A DNA stretch of 64,000 nt from the NCBI RefSeq assembly GCF_900497805.2, contig NW_020954551.1, forward strand, positions 2,951,569-3,015,568. The letters run 5' to 3'. A model generated the notes under the pieces. It ran no database searches. It was given only the letters and a program-made list of their open reading frames with translations, and was not told the origin of the DNA. Shown here piece after piece: positions 22,235-33,640 of this stretch. Position numbers and translations under genes: made by a program. The first letter of the stretch is position 1. Each line of letters opens with the position of its first letter. Source of the stretch: Vombatus ursinus. Taxonomy: Eukaryota > Chordata > Mammalia > Diprotodontia > Vombatidae.

Positions 22235-22713
22235 CTTCTCAATTATCTGCGCTGCTGTGCTTTCCTTAGAGTCCAGCTCTCAGAGTCATATGTCGCTACT
22301 TGAAAAACCATAGCTTTGACTATATGGACCTTCGTCAGCAAGGTGATATCTCTGTTTTTCAGTATGCTGCCCAGATTTGTCATAGTTTTCCTTCCAAGGA
22401 GCAAGCGTCTTTTCATTCCATGGCCGCACAGTCACTGTCTGCAGTGATCTTTGGGCCCAAGAATAGAAAACCTGACACTGCTTCCATTTCTTGTCCCTAT
22501 TTGCCAAGAAGTGACGGGCCCAGTTGTCAAGATCTTAGTTTTTTTGATGTTAAGCTTCAGGCCAGCTTTTACACTGTCCCCTTTCACTGTCATCAAGAGG
22601 CCTCTTAATTCTTCTTTGCTTTCTGCCATCAGAGTGGTATCATCTGCATATCTGACTGCTGATATTTCTCCTGGCAACCTTATTTCCAGCTTCTGATTCA
22701 TCCAGCCAAGCAT
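22235..22713 (-). mobile_element. RTE (BovB-like) LINE fragment, antisense, with YADD motif
   Basis: The minus-strand frame 22713-22432 reads RYADDTTLMAESKEELRGLL and GLKLNIKKTKILTTGPVTSW, the catalytic YADD region and thumb of a BovB/RTE reverse transcriptase. The DNA continues to about 22235 with the next ORF section. The opposite orientation to the RTE piece at 20.6 kb shows two insertions or an inversion. Confidence 0.92.
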
Positions 22714-22764
22714 TTTTTATATGGTACTCTGCATATAAGTTAAATAACTAAGGTGACAATATAC

Positions 22765-22897
22765 AGTTTGCCATGCTTGTGTTAAAATAAAACTCGCTAC
22801 TCTGACTGAAAGAAGGCTTGAGTGGTTGAATTCTTTCAAGGCAGATCTCCCCCCGTACCCTTGCATTTTGGGGTTCTCAGCACCCCAAACCACAACA
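22765..22897 (+). mobile_element. Probable endogenous retrovirus LTR 3' end
   Basis: aaaataaaactcgctactct followed about 80 bases later by ttggggttctcagcacccca and a CA terminus at 22897. This is typical of the R-U5 end of gammaretrovirus-like LTRs. No internal or upstream LTR part could be recognised, so it is a short fossil. Start is approximate. Confidence 0.5.
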
Positions 22898-25695
22898 AAT
22901 CTGTTTCAGACTCCCTGCTAGCTGCAATCAGGGACTTGGGTCCCCTCCCCAAGCCATTTTAATTCTTGAGAGCTTTCTATTCCTCTGTAGAGTTTAAGTC
23001 CTTGAGAACCTATCTGTTCCATTTCTGAACCTTTTGAAATTTGCTCCCTCTAAATCTTAAGTGTTTGGCAGATCATTTCTTGGGTTTCGTTTCCTTCCCT
23101 ATCACAAAATTTAAGGCCATTTCCATGCAAGGTCCCATTGTAGCAGCCGCTTTTTTTTCCCCTGATAAGAATCATATCCAAGATAGAATTCTATTTTATT
23201 TTTTCTACCTTTTGAAGGGTGAAATTTAAGGAAGCCTAGAGTATATTAGTTGCATTGCTTTTGCAAAAGAGAAACAGAGATGGAGACAAAGATAGAGAGA
23301 TAACATGAACGCCAACAAGTGGCCCAGCACTACAGTGTCTCACGTCCTTGCCAGAGTGGTACATTTTTTTTTTGTCCTTTTGCATTTAATGATGATTAGT
23401 GTTTTTTTAGTTTCATAACTTTTAAATGAGAGATTCTTGTCCTTTATAGGAGATTTCTTATGGTTTTTCTAAACTTAATGCCAAGGAAGGTTTGTTCTTT
23501 TTTTCTTCTGTTGCCTATGTATATAGATTATTGTTATTTATAGTGATATTCATGGGGCAGTGGAACACTATTTTAAGACTTAAATGGTTCAGATTTCAGC
23601 TGTTACACTGATATTTATATGTCTATCAGTTATTTTCTGTTAAAGTAGCTAATGGGAAAAGAGTCTTAAAAATATAGAATGAATGAAAGACCTACATGTT
23701 ATATTTTACATAGTGTGAGCCTTCCCCTCCCCCCCCAGATATGTCCCCTTCCATCTCCACTCAAATGAGCTTTCTCTTGCGACAAAAAAGGAACAGTCAA
23801 ACAAAATCACTCATATCAGCTTTGTCTCACAGAGTATGCCGCTTTCTACACCCTTCGTTTTCTGTCTCTCTGGTGAATAAAATGAGGGGCATTTACTCAT
23901 CTTGTTTCCGGGGCCCAAGATTAGTCCTTAAAATTACACCGTATTCAGTTTTACTGTCCTAATTCTGTATACTTCACTGTCATTAGTTTCCTTGAAAGAA
24001 TTCTCAGAGAGGGAGCTTAAAAAACTTTGGATATATAATTCCATATATTTAAAAAAAAAAAAACTAACAAATATCCATTTATATATGTTTAAATACAAAT
24101 ATGCTGTTATGTATACACAATTCTAGTAAGAATGATTGCCAGTGTCCTGGCTATAGCCACAATAATAAACTCTGATTCCTTGGAATGAGTGGCACTCAGG
24201 TCCTCCCCCCCTGCCCAATTCTCTGCACCTAATTGGTTAGAGTTCTCCATGTTTAACCCTACCCAGATCCAATACATTGCTCTCTAGTCATGTTCTGAGC
24301 ATCTGGCATGTCCCTCCTCCACTCTGACTCCAAAAGGGCACTCCAAATCCCTCCATGGGGCCCTGTGTTCCCTTCTTCCCTTCTCACTTTCCATTAATAA
24401 CTCTGGGAACAGTACTCAAATCATCACTACCATTCCTGGAAAAGACATGTCAGTCACTCCATGCACCATCTCTGTTATTTCTGGGACTGTAACAGCTCTC
24501 TCTCGCTGTCTCTCCCTTGTTACATATTTATTTATTGTCTTCCCTTATTGCTAGTTTAGCATAATGCCCAACACATAAGCTCTTAGTATAAGCTTTTTCA
24601 TTCATTCTTTCAGTGGTAGCACGAAAAGTGGTCTAAGAATTAAAGGTCAAGATGAGTATCAACAGGTGGGTGTCAGTGGAGGAATCAGAGAAAGCTGTAG
24701 AGGGGATGAAGTCTTGGAATTAAGCTTTGCAGTTTGAGGTGACTTCTTTGTGGTCAGAAGGAAGGTGGTAGGAATGAATGATGATGCTAAAAAGATAGGA
24801 AGAATGGAGATAGTACAGCCAAAGGGCTTTAGTCTTGTCTGTGATTGAATGCTATGGCATCTGCTAATTGCTGTAGGTTGTTTAAAAAAGAAAAGGTTTG
24901 GAGCAGTGGCTCTAGGGAAGGAGACATAGGAAATTCACAGTAGATCAACAGAAAGATCATTTGATAGCAACCAAAACTCAGCTGAGATTGCCTACTGTGA
25001 ATTGTTAGTGGGTAGAATCACCTTCATTTTGCAATGTGGGTAATTTTTCCATGGGGAAATGATAAAACATGAACAGAAATTGCATGGATGAGAAGGTATG
25101 GAAGGATTCTAATTGATCTTGGTTGCTGGAGGGAGTAGCTATATACTTTGGATCTATGGTCTGTCTCCTCAATGTGGCGACTGTTTCCATTGGTACAAGC
25201 AGATGGCAGTTTATTCACAGTTCATTCTTTACACCTCTTGCCCATGCCCCTCTATGCAGCAGGGCACTGGAAGCTTTCCCTTGAGTCTTTTTAACATTTT
25301 GCGGTTACTAGGAAGGCAGTATCCAGACTGTCCATCTGTAATCACTCTTAGTCCATAACTCAGCACACCTCCTCCCTAGGTGTGTGTTTCTTAGAGTGTG
25401 TTTTTGATGCTGTTTCTTTTGGTTTAAATCAGTGGCTTTTTCCAGTTTTGTTCTTTCTAGTGTTTCTAACTTTTCTGTAAACCCTCTGGTACTGGGGTGT
25501 TAGGATCTGGATATGATAGGTCCATTGTACTGGACTGAAAAAAGTTTGTTAATATTGTTTTTACAAATTTTTTTATTTTATTTTACCCTCCCTCTATTTT
25601 CATCTTTAAAGGTCCTTGGGATAAATTTAGTTAGCTGGACACTTTCTAAACTGTCTTTAAATTTGTTTTACCCTCCACTGTTTGTTTGTGCTTTA
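22898..25695. other. SLMAP intron, largely unassigned
   Basis: No exon found in 2.8 kb. The segment at 24480-24620 has L2-like phrases (gcccaacacataagctctta) and 24640-24800 a purine-rich stretch like antisense L2, both weak. Homopolymers: C at 23726-23737, A at 24051-24063. Confidence 0.45.
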
Positions 25696-25707
25696 TAAGA
25701 AGACACT

Positions 25708-25873
25708 ATTGGGCAGCTAAGTGGTGCAGTGGATATAGAGCACTGGCCCTGAAGTCAGGAGGACCTAAGTTCAAATCCGGCCTCAGACCAAACACTTGAC
25801 ACATACTAGCTGTGTGACCCTGGGTAAGTCACTTAACCCCAATTGCCTAAAAATAAAAAAAAAAATTAAAAAT
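25708..25873 (+). mobile_element. tRNA-derived marsupial SINE, sense
   Basis: Flanked by taagaagacact at 25696-25707 and 25874-25885. The head gggcagctaagtggtgcagtg holds the tRNA box A region and aagttcaaatccgg the box B region; the A-rich tail starts at about 25848. One of only three sense copies in the window. Confidence 0.95.
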
Positions 25874-26194
25874 TAAGAAGACACTGTCATAATCATCAAC
25901 CTTCTTAGTAAGATTTTACAGGTAAGTTTATATTCTAATTTGTTGTCTTTGGAAGCCATATCTCTCTGTAAGGGTGATGGAAGCATTTTCTAGGCTCTTT
26001 TGATCCCTGTGATATTTAATGTCCATTTGTTAGATTTATGGGTAGGTTTAGTTGATGTCATTTCATTTCTCTTATCAATTTCCCATTTTAGAAGTTTGTA
26101 AATTGTTTGTTTAAACAGTTCAAGGTTAAGTTGCTTAATTTGCATGACACTTGATTTGCATTCCATGTCAACAAATATTCCCCTCAGCCTAAGA

Positions 26195-26294
26195 CAAAGT
26201 ATAGCCATGTGACCATGGGCAAGTCACGTAAGCCTCAGTTTTCCGAATGGAGTCACAAGAATTGGACATGCCTGAAATGACTAAACAACAATAA
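26195..26294 (+). repeat. MAR1 SINE 3' fragment, sense
   Basis: catgtgaccatgggcaagtc, tggagtcacaagaattggac and gaaatgactaaacaacaa: the 3' end of MAR1 with its RTE-like tail. Confidence 0.8.
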
Positions 26295-26709
26295 AGTTTA
26301 CGTTCTTAAGTTTTCTCATTTTTTAAAAAAACTAATTCAATCTAATCAGTCCTGGGTGGGGAGGGTGGAGATTATTGACATTATTTTCATGTCATATTTA
26401 CATGGTCATTACATGTTGCAGTTCTTACGATATATCTGGAAAAAGATCATGAAAACAATTGCAGCTTATTATGCACAAAAAGGAAGATGAAGTGGGAGAG
26501 AAATTCTACACAGAATTTGATGAAACCCCATAAATCAGATCACCATACATTCTGATACTTGCTGACCTCAGTGAAAGGGTGGGAAAAGGTAACGATGGGA
26601 AGAAATACATGAGACATGGTTCAGGGAAAAATAATGAATGAGGCCAAGGACTTATAAACAAAAGCCTCATACTTCTGTATCATGAACACATTCTTTGAAA
26701 GAGAAGCAA
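26295..26709. other. SLMAP intron before the 7SL copy
   Basis: No repeat or exon recognised. Purine-rich near 26440-26660. Confidence 0.4.
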
Positions 26710-27012
26710 GCCAGATGTGATGTTGCCTATCTGGAGTTCCTATGGCTGGCGAGGCTGAGGCTAGTGGATCACTTAAGTTTAGGAGATCTAAGCTGCAGTG
26801 GGGTGAAAACTGAACTGGTGGCTACAGTAAGCCTGGCACCAGTTCTCAAGTCCCCAGAAGTAAAGGGCAAAACAGCTACCTAAGGAGGGGCAAACCTGCC
26901 CAGGTTGGAAAAATGGAGCAGATTGAAGCTTCTTTGCCAATCAGTGTTGAAAATCTGGCTGGTGCGTGTCTGAGGTTAATTCCATTCTGGGAAAAATAGG
27001 AAGATACAGTTT
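26710..27012 (+). pseudogene. 7SL (signal recognition particle) RNA pseudogene, full length
   Basis: The segment aligns by eye to 7SL RNA over its whole length of about 300 bases. The 5' Alu domain is recognisable as gaggctgaggctagtggatc followed by aggagatctaagctgcagtg (7SL: GAGGCTGAGGCTGGAGGATC and a related continuation). The S domain is recognisable at about 26876-26950 as cctaaggagggg, then gcccaggttgg, then atggagcag and ccaatcagt. The 3' end resembles CCTGGGCAACATAGCGAGAC. It is followed by an A-rich tail (aaaacaaacaaacaaaac) at about 27012-27029, as expected for an RNA copy inserted by L1. 7SL RNA is the scaffold of SRP, which targets ribosomes to the ER. Many substitutions in paired regions and in the helix 8 loop argue that this copy is dead. 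The internal part between the two conserved blocks is the most diverged. No clear target duplication was found. Confidence 0.85.
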
Positions 27013-27033
27013 AAAACAAACAAACAAAACCCC

Positions 27034-27344
27034 ACAAGCTAGGTGCTGGAAATGCAAACACCAGCTCAAATATTATTTATTTTATTCTTTATAATGCTGA
27101 CAGAGTTTTCACTGAATCAGCTGTGCTCAGTCAGATTATGGACTAGTATTTGTTGACCAGGATAGTTTCTGGGCCCTTTCTCCCTCCTTGATGTGAGGAC
27201 TGCTGCATGTTACTTAAATTTCTGTAGGATCAATATTGTGTTGTTTATCCCTTTCACATTTTGGGGGTATTATTTGAACTAGTCTGTTTGTAGTTATTTT
27301 AATGCATGATGCTGAATTTTAGCATCTTGATATGGTCTTCTAGT
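27034..27344. other. SLMAP intron, no recognised repeat
   Basis: Ordinary AT-rich intron directly after the A-rich tail of the 7SL copy. Confidence 0.4.
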
Positions 27345-27500
27345 TTTATTACCTGTGTGACCTTTGACAAGTTTGTGCCCCACCTATCCAAAGAGCTGAT
27401 TCAAAAGCCTAGTCCCAGGGTCCTTTCCATCTCTGACATCTGGTATCTTATGTTGTAAGGGTCACTTCTGGCTCTGACAGTCTATGCTGTCATGTGCTCA
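27345..27500 (+). repeat. MIR-type SINE remnant, sense
   Basis: tacctgtgtgacctttgaca, gtcctttccatctctgacat and tcacttctggctctgacagt resemble the 3' half of MIR-type SINEs. Weak. Confidence 0.5.
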
Positions 27501-27990
27501 GGCTCTTCCCAGATGTACCTTAAGATTGCTTCAGCCTCTAACATGATCCTTTGTCCCCAGAGGGCTCTCTGTGGTGGTCACAGAACCCTGTTGGGTTCCA
27601 TGTCTTTTTATAAATGCTGCGATGAGTATCAACTGCCCTAGTAAAAGATGAAATATAGGAAAAGATTGGGGAGCTTAGTGACCTGAAAGCTTGGTATGAG
27701 TCAGCAGTGTGATATGGCAGCCTAATGTGAGACTAGTAACAGAAACAGGAAAAAGGAAGGGTAGACAAGCAGATGGTAGTGTGGTTCTCCATATGTAGTA
27801 TAGGGGTGTTGTTGTGTGACTAAAATTGAGGCAGAGTAGACATCGTTAGCCTCTTTTCCCACCCACCCTTCTCCGAGGGAGACTTTTCCTCCTTAGGAGG
27901 AGAAGCAGGAGATTGAAGCCAGGAGCTTGGCCACTCTGCTCTCCTCAGAGAGAGGCGTAAACCAGGCTAGGCTTAATATCTGTCAGTTTG
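27501..27990. other. SLMAP intron, no recognised repeat
   Basis: No exon or repeat identified. A palindromic-looking patch (ctcctccgagg-type purine/pyrimidine turn) at about 27870-27905 is not clearly meaningful. Confidence 0.35.
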
Positions 27991-28130
27991 CTTAAATATT
28001 ATTAGTCCAGAAGATCGGGTTCTCAGGTTCCAGTTGTGTCATGTCAGGCATTTCACAGACTTTCTGAGTTGGAAGGGACCTTTGGGACCATCTTGTCCAC
28101 TCTATTTCCTGTCCAGCCTGAGGATTCCTT
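27991..28130 (-). repeat. MIR-type SINE remnant, antisense
   Basis: tttctgagttggaagggacc and ggaccatcttgtccactcta match the 'gagttggaagggacc...catctagtcca' block of MIR-related SINEs. Confidence 0.5.
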
Positions 28131-28309
28131 TGTTTCTTAATTCTAAACTGTACTTCGCACTTTTTTGCTCCCCTGATACCTGCCTTTGTGTGGAAGTCAC
28201 CAGGTGTTGAAGTACATAGAAGATCTTATTGTTCTTTGTAGAACTTTTCTACCTCTGCATCTTACACAACAGTAAGGTACAACTATTTAATGTCTGTTTG
28301 CTTATTCTT

Positions 28310-28467
28310 TGTTTTTTGGGTTTTTTTTTTGGCTAGGTAATGGGGTTAAGTGACTTGCCCAGGGTCACACAGTTAGTAAGTGTTATGTGTGTGAGGCCGG
28401 ATTTGAACTCAGGTCCTCCTGAATCCTGGGCTGGTGCTCCATCCACTGCGCCACCTAGCTGCCCCCA
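28310..28467 (-). mobile_element. tRNA-derived marsupial SINE, antisense
   Basis: Flanked by tttgcttattctt (28297-28309) and tttgcttactctt (28471-28483). Standard antisense body ending gcgccacctagctgccc. Confidence 0.93.
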
Positions 28468-28734
28468 CTTTTTGCTTACTCTTATCATGAGTGCTGCAAG
28501 GGGAGACGATGTTTCTTGTTGTCTTTAGGCACGTATACAATAAAATCAATTATGCCTTTTGCATATTTTTTGAGCCATTCTTCCATTGAGCTATGACTTC
28601 TTTGTGTCTTCTTTTATTTATAACAAGACTGCCAGTATTAATGTAGTTGACTTGCTTCAATGAAATATTAACTTGGTCACTAGACAGGGATCCTAGACTT
28701 AAAATTCAAACAGTCAATTTTTTTTGTTTGTTTC

Positions 28735-29040
28735 CTTGAGTAAGCAAGCATTTTTTAAGTACTTGTGGGCCAGGAGCTGTGGGTATGGAGAGAGGTAAAA
28801 ACAAGGCCCCTGATCTCTAGGAGCTCACATTCTACTGGGGAAGATAACATGTAAATAACCATATACATACAAGATACTTATCATGTCAACGGAAGGAAAT
28901 CTCCAGGGAAGGTACTAGCATTGGAGACAACTAGGAAAGGCCTCTTATATATAAAAGAAGAATTCAAAGGAAGCCAAGAGGTGAAGGTGAGGTGGGAGGG
29001 CATTCTAGGCATGGGGCACAGGCAATACAAAGGCGCAGAT
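28735..29040 (-). mobile_element. L2/CR1 3' portion, antisense
   Basis: gagtaagcaagcattttttaa, tctaggagctcacattctac, gggaagataacatgtaaata and gcattctaggcatggggcac follow reversed L2. Confidence 0.8.
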
Positions 29041-29527
29041 GGTATATAAAAGTGATGGAATATTCTTGTGCTTTAAGAAATGGAGGATGGGTTCAGAAAA
29101 ACTTGAGAAGACATAAATGAACTGAAGCAAAATGAAGTGAGCAGAACCAGAAGTACAATTTACACTGTAGAAGCAATAATGTAAAGATAATTGATGTGAA
29201 AGACTTAATAACTCTGATCAACATAATGACCCAACACAGTTCTATGTTTAAACATGTTTAAACATGATTAAACATGCTGTCCACTTCCAAGTAGAAAGCT
29301 AATGCACACAGTGCAAATCGAATTCATTTTCTTCTCTGTATTTCTTTCTTTCTTTCTTTTTTTTTGACATATCTAATGGGCAAATTTGCTTTTCATGACT
29401 TCATATGTACATACATGCATATTACATACGCACAATATTTGTAATGGGTTGTGTTTTGCTTGCCACAGGGTGGGGGGTGAAGGAGATAATTTGAAACTGG
29501 AAATTAAATAAAATTGATTTTTTTAAA
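29041..29527 (+). mobile_element. L1 3' end, sense, inserted against an L2
   Basis: gatggaatattcttgtgctt, agtgagcagaaccagaagta, then the 3' UTR with tggaaattaaataaaattga before an A-rich end. Three near copies of ttaaacatg occur at about 29247-29275. Confidence 0.8.
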
Positions 29528-29529
29528 AA

Positions 29530-30271
29530 GAGCCATTATGGATCATCTAAGATCCAAACCTAGAAGCAGAGAATAATTCCAAAAAATCTACAAGCATAGC
29601 CTCAAAAGAAAAAATAGCTTGGGCACAAATTCAACTAGAATTCCTAGAAGAGATAAAGCAAAAAAAAAAAAAAAAAATTTAAAGAGCTTAAAAAATGGTA
29701 AAGGAAACGAGGGTGTTAAAGGAAAATAATTGGAAAAGAGTATGGATGAAAGACTTGAAACAATAAGAAATATTCAAAGTCAAAAGACTAAGAAAATAGA
29801 AGAAAGTGTGATGTATCTTGTAGCAGAAACAATTGACTTGGAAAAGAAATGAAGGAGGGATCATTTAAGAATAATTGCACAGGCGCAGCTGGGTGGTGCA
29901 GTGGATAGAGCACCGACCCTGAACTCAGGAGGACCTGAGTTCAAATCCGGCCTTAGACCAAACACTTGTCACTTACTAGTTGTGTGACCCTGGGCAAGTC
30001 ACTTAACCCTAATTGCCTAAAAACAACAAAAAACAAACCAAAAAAAAAAGAATAATTGCACAACCTGAAAATCATGACCAAAAAAGAGCCCAGATATTAT
30101 ATTTTGAGAACTCATAGAAGAAAACTTTTCAAATCTTTTAGAACCTGAGAGAAAAATGAAAATAGAAAGAATCCACCAGTCACCTCCTAAAAACAAACCC
30201 CAAATAAAAACTCTGATGAACATTAATATAGTCAAAATCCAGAGCTTCCCAGTAAAATAAAAAATGCTGCA
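29530..30271 (+). mobile_element. L1/HAL1 ORF1 fragment, sense, split by a SINE
   Basis: Resembles marsupial L1 ORF1 DNA: cctcaaaagaaaaaatagct, gcacaaattcaactagaattc, tcatgaccaaaaaagagccc, gaaagaatccaccagtcacc. Interrupted by a young-looking SINE at 29882-30047. All frames are broken. Confidence 0.75.
29882..30047 (+). mobile_element. tRNA-derived marsupial SINE, sense
   Basis: Exact 15-base duplication aagaataattgcaca at 29867-29881 and 30048-30062. Head ggcgcagctgggtggtgcag, box B-like gagttcaaatccgg, A-rich tail. Confidence 0.95.
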
Positions 30272-32570
30272 AACAGCCTTTGTATTGCCTGTGGCATGCC
30301 CTGAACTCAGAAGATGACAACATAGCACAAACTGCTACATCCAGAGCCTCAAAGAAAATAGTGAATTGGTCTCAGGCCCAAAAAGAATTCCTAGAAGGGC
30401 TCAAAAAGGATTTTAAAAATCAAATAAGAGAGGTAGAGAAAAAGTTGGGAAAAGAAATGAGAATGATGCAAGAAAATAATGAAAAAAGAGTCAACAGCTT
30501 GGTAAAGGAGGCATAAAAATTACTGAAGAAAATAACATCTTAAAAACCGCAATAGGACAAATGGTAAAAGAGGTACAAAAATCTATGGAAGGGAAGAATG
30601 CATTAAAAGCAGAATAGACCAAATGGAAAAGGAGGGACAAAAATTCGCTGAAGAGAAGAGCTCTTTTAAAAAGTAGACTTGGCCAAATGGAAAAGGAGAT
30701 ACAAGGGTTCAGTGAAGAAAATAATTCCTTAAAAATTAGAATTGGGCAAGTGGAAGCTAATGACTTCATGAGGCATCAGTAAGCAATAAAATAAAATCAA
30801 AAGAATGAAAAAAAAATAGAAGAAAATGTGAAATATTTCATTGGAAAAACAACTGACCTGGAGAATAGATCCAGGAGAGATCATTAAAGAATTTTGGACT
30901 ACCTCAAAGCCATGGTCAAAAAAAGAGCTTAGATAGCATCTTTCAAGAAATTATCAAGGAAAGCTCCCCTCATATCCTAGAACAGAGAGTCGAATAGAAA
31001 TCTACTGATCACGTCCTGAAAGAGATCCCAAAACAAATCGCCCCTCCCAATTTTATAGCCAAATTCTAGAGCTTCCAGGTCAAGGAGAAAATATTGCAAG
31101 CGGGCAGAAAGAAACAGCCCAACTATCGTGAAGCCACAGTCAGAATAACACAAAATTTAGCAGCTTACAGGTATCTTGGAATAATATTGTTTTTTGTTTT
31201 TTGGTTTTTTTCTGGTTAGTCAATAGGGGTAAGTGACTTGCGCAGGGTCACATAGCTAGTAAGTGTTTTTACATGTCTGAGGCCGGATTTGAACTCAGGT
31301 CCTCCTGAATCCAATGCCAGTGCTCTATCCACTGTACCACCTAGCTGCCCGTGGAATGATATTCTAGATGGCAAAAGATTATAACCAAGAATCACCTACC
31401 CACCAAAACTCAATATAATCCTTCAAGGTTAAAAATGGATATTTAATGAAATAGAGGACTTTCAGGCACTTTTAACATGACTCAAGAGAAGCATACAAAG
31501 CAAGTTTCTCTGATAGAGACCTCATTTCTCAAATGTATAGAGAACTGAGGCAAATTTATAAAAATAAGAGCCATTCCCCAATTGATGAATGGTCAAAGAA
31601 TATGACAGTTTTCAGACAAAGAGATTTATCGATAGTCATGTGAAAAATACTCTAAATCACTATTGATTAGAGAAATGCAAATTTAACAACTCTGAGGTAC
31701 CACCCTACACCTGTCAAATTGACTTATGTGATGGAAAAGGAAAATGGCAAATGTTGGAGGGGACATGGGAAATTTGAAACATTAATGCAGTGTTGGTGGA
31801 GTCATGAACTGATTCTACCCTTCTGGAGAGCAATTTGGAACTATGTCCAAAGGGGTATAAAACTATGAATAAATACTCTTTGACCCACTATTTATTTGAC
31901 CTACTATAAATACCTAATAGATCACTATTAGGGCTATAACCCAAAGAGATAAAAAACAAAAAGGAAAGGACCTATAGGTATAAAAATGCTTGTGGCAGCT
32001 TGCAGTGGCAAAGAACTAGAAATTAAGGGGATGCCCGTCAATTAGGGAATGGCTGAACAAGTTGTGGTACATGATTATGATGTAATATAATACTATTGTA
32101 TTATATGGAATACTATTGACGAGCAGGCTGATTTCAGAAAAACCTGGAAAGACTTACATGAATTAATGCATAGTGAAATGAGCAGAACCCAGGAGAACAT
32201 TGTACACAGTAATAGCAACATTGCGTAATGATCAACTGTGACTGACTTAGCTATTCTCAGAAATACAGTGATCCAAGACAGTGCTGAAGGACTTATGATG
32301 AAAAATGCTATCCATCCCCAGAGAAAGAGCTGATGGAGTCTGGAAACAGATCAAAGTATACTTCTAAAAAGCTTCCTTTCTTTTTTTAAATCTGTGTTTT
32401 CTTTCACAACATGGAAATATGTTTTGCATGATTGCACATATATGTATAACATATCAAATTGCTTGTCTTCACAATGAGAGGGGAGGGAGGGACAGATTTT
32501 GGAATTCAAAAATTTAAAAAACAAATGTTAAAAATTGTTGTTACATGTAATTGAGGAAAAATAAAATATT
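30272..32570 (+). mobile_element. Internally deleted L1: ORF1 joined to ORF2 C-terminus and 3' UTR
   Basis: The left part is ORF1: 30280-30513 translates to NWSQAQKEFLEGLKKDFKNQ and continues as a coiled coil, and the RRM/C-terminal part follows to about 31500 (near gactcaagagaagcat) with several frame breaks and a SINE at 31189-31351. Almost immediately after, at about 31502, the sequence is the ORF2 region just before its C-terminus (tctctgatagagacctcatt), then the ORF2 tail (32030-32230) and the 3' UTR to about 32570. The endonuclease, RT and most of ORF2 (roughly 3 kb) are absent. Confidence 0.82.
31189..31351 (-). mobile_element. tRNA-derived marsupial SINE, antisense
   Basis: Inserted in the ORF1 part of the deleted L1, with tggaataatatt (31177-31188) and tggaatgatatt (31352-31363) as target duplication. 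Confidence 0.93.
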
Positions 32571-32629
32571 TTATATATATATTATATCTATGGATGTATA
32601 TATGTATGATGTATTTTAAAAGGTAGGCT

Positions 32630-33195
32630 GCAGTTAGATTGGGAAGGGCAGGACCAGCCAAACAATGAGGTTTGTGTTTTTGTCTGGAGGCACCCTTCTT
32701 GAGCAGGGAGATGAGTGGCTTGGTGTGAGACTTGTGCTTTAGGACAATCAGTTTGTCTTTTTAAATTAAATTTTATTTTTTTTTTCATTTGTCAAGAATT
32801 CTTTTTCCTTTTATACTCCCTTGTAACAAATAAACAAACCCTAACCCTAAATGCCTGTATTGACAAAATGTGTGTCTCATTATGAATATTAGTGTGTCAC
32901 CTCCATCAGGAGGCAGGCTTCCTTCCTTCTCCTCATTCCTCTGGAATTGTGATTGACCATTGTATTCTTAGGTCTTTTTTTCATTGTAATAGCAGTTTGG
33001 AAGCCGTGTAGAGAATGGTTTGGAAAGCGAGACTTGAGACAGTGAAACCTTTTAGGAGGGTATTAGAAAGCCCAAGAGGCCTGAGCAAAACTCAGAGTTC
33101 AGATGGAGGGGTGACAGCTGTGTCTTGGATGAGGTTGAAGAGCAGCTTTAGAGAACCAGAGATAGGTGTACCAGCTCACCCCAGGAACTGGATCT
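32630..33195 (-). mobile_element. L2/CR1 fragment, antisense, split by an L1 piece
   Basis: Left part tgagacttgtgctttaggac and acaatcagtttgtc (to about 32757), right part from about 33000 (agacttgagacagtgaaacc, gtgtcttggatgaggttgaa) follow one reversed L2. The middle (about 32760-32990) is an L1 fragment. Confidence 0.6.
32760..32990 (-). mobile_element. L1 3' UTR fragment, antisense
   Basis: aaaatgtgtgtctcattatg, cacctccatcaggaggcagg and ttgtgattgaccattgtatt match the antisense L1 3' UTR also seen near 17.8 and 33.6 kb. The two aaccct units at 32837-32850 are part of it. Confidence 0.65.
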
Positions 33196-33534
33196 GACAC
33201 CTTTTTTTGGAGTTGAATTGATGTGGCCTTTGAAGTAGGCCTTGAGTGATGGGAAAGATTTCTGATTTGACGTGGCATCAGGAAAAGGCTTTTCCTTGAG
33301 GCCAGGGTAGGAAGAGTGTGGCTAAAGGTTTGCTCCACAGTTGGGAGAAGGCCAGGAACAATTCAGTTTCCAACCTTGCTCCACATTTCTGAGCAGGAGA
33401 GAGACGGAATCATTGTGTGTAATGAATTAGAGAAGGTGGGATCCATTAGGAGACTCCAAAATACTCACACTTTTCGAGTTCATCAGCCTTTCGATTTTCC
33501 CCTCGCCTTTTCTTTCCATCCCAGCTGAAAGACA

Positions 33535-33640
33535 AAGAAAAACCAAACACTGGTACCAAAGTGCAGCCAAGCAAAACAAGTTCTTGTGTGGACCATGTCC
33601 CAAAAATGTGTGTCTCATTCTACATCTTGAATAATTAGGA
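33535..33640 (-). repeat. L1 3' UTR fragment, antisense
   Basis: caaacactggtaccaaagtg, gtggaccatgtcccaaaaat and gtgtctcattctacatcttg match the same antisense L1 3' UTR block. Confidence 0.6.

Noticed and set aside
32837-32850. aaccctaaccct as an interstitial telomere repeat
   Set aside because: Only two units, and the flanking text is an antisense L1 3' UTR.
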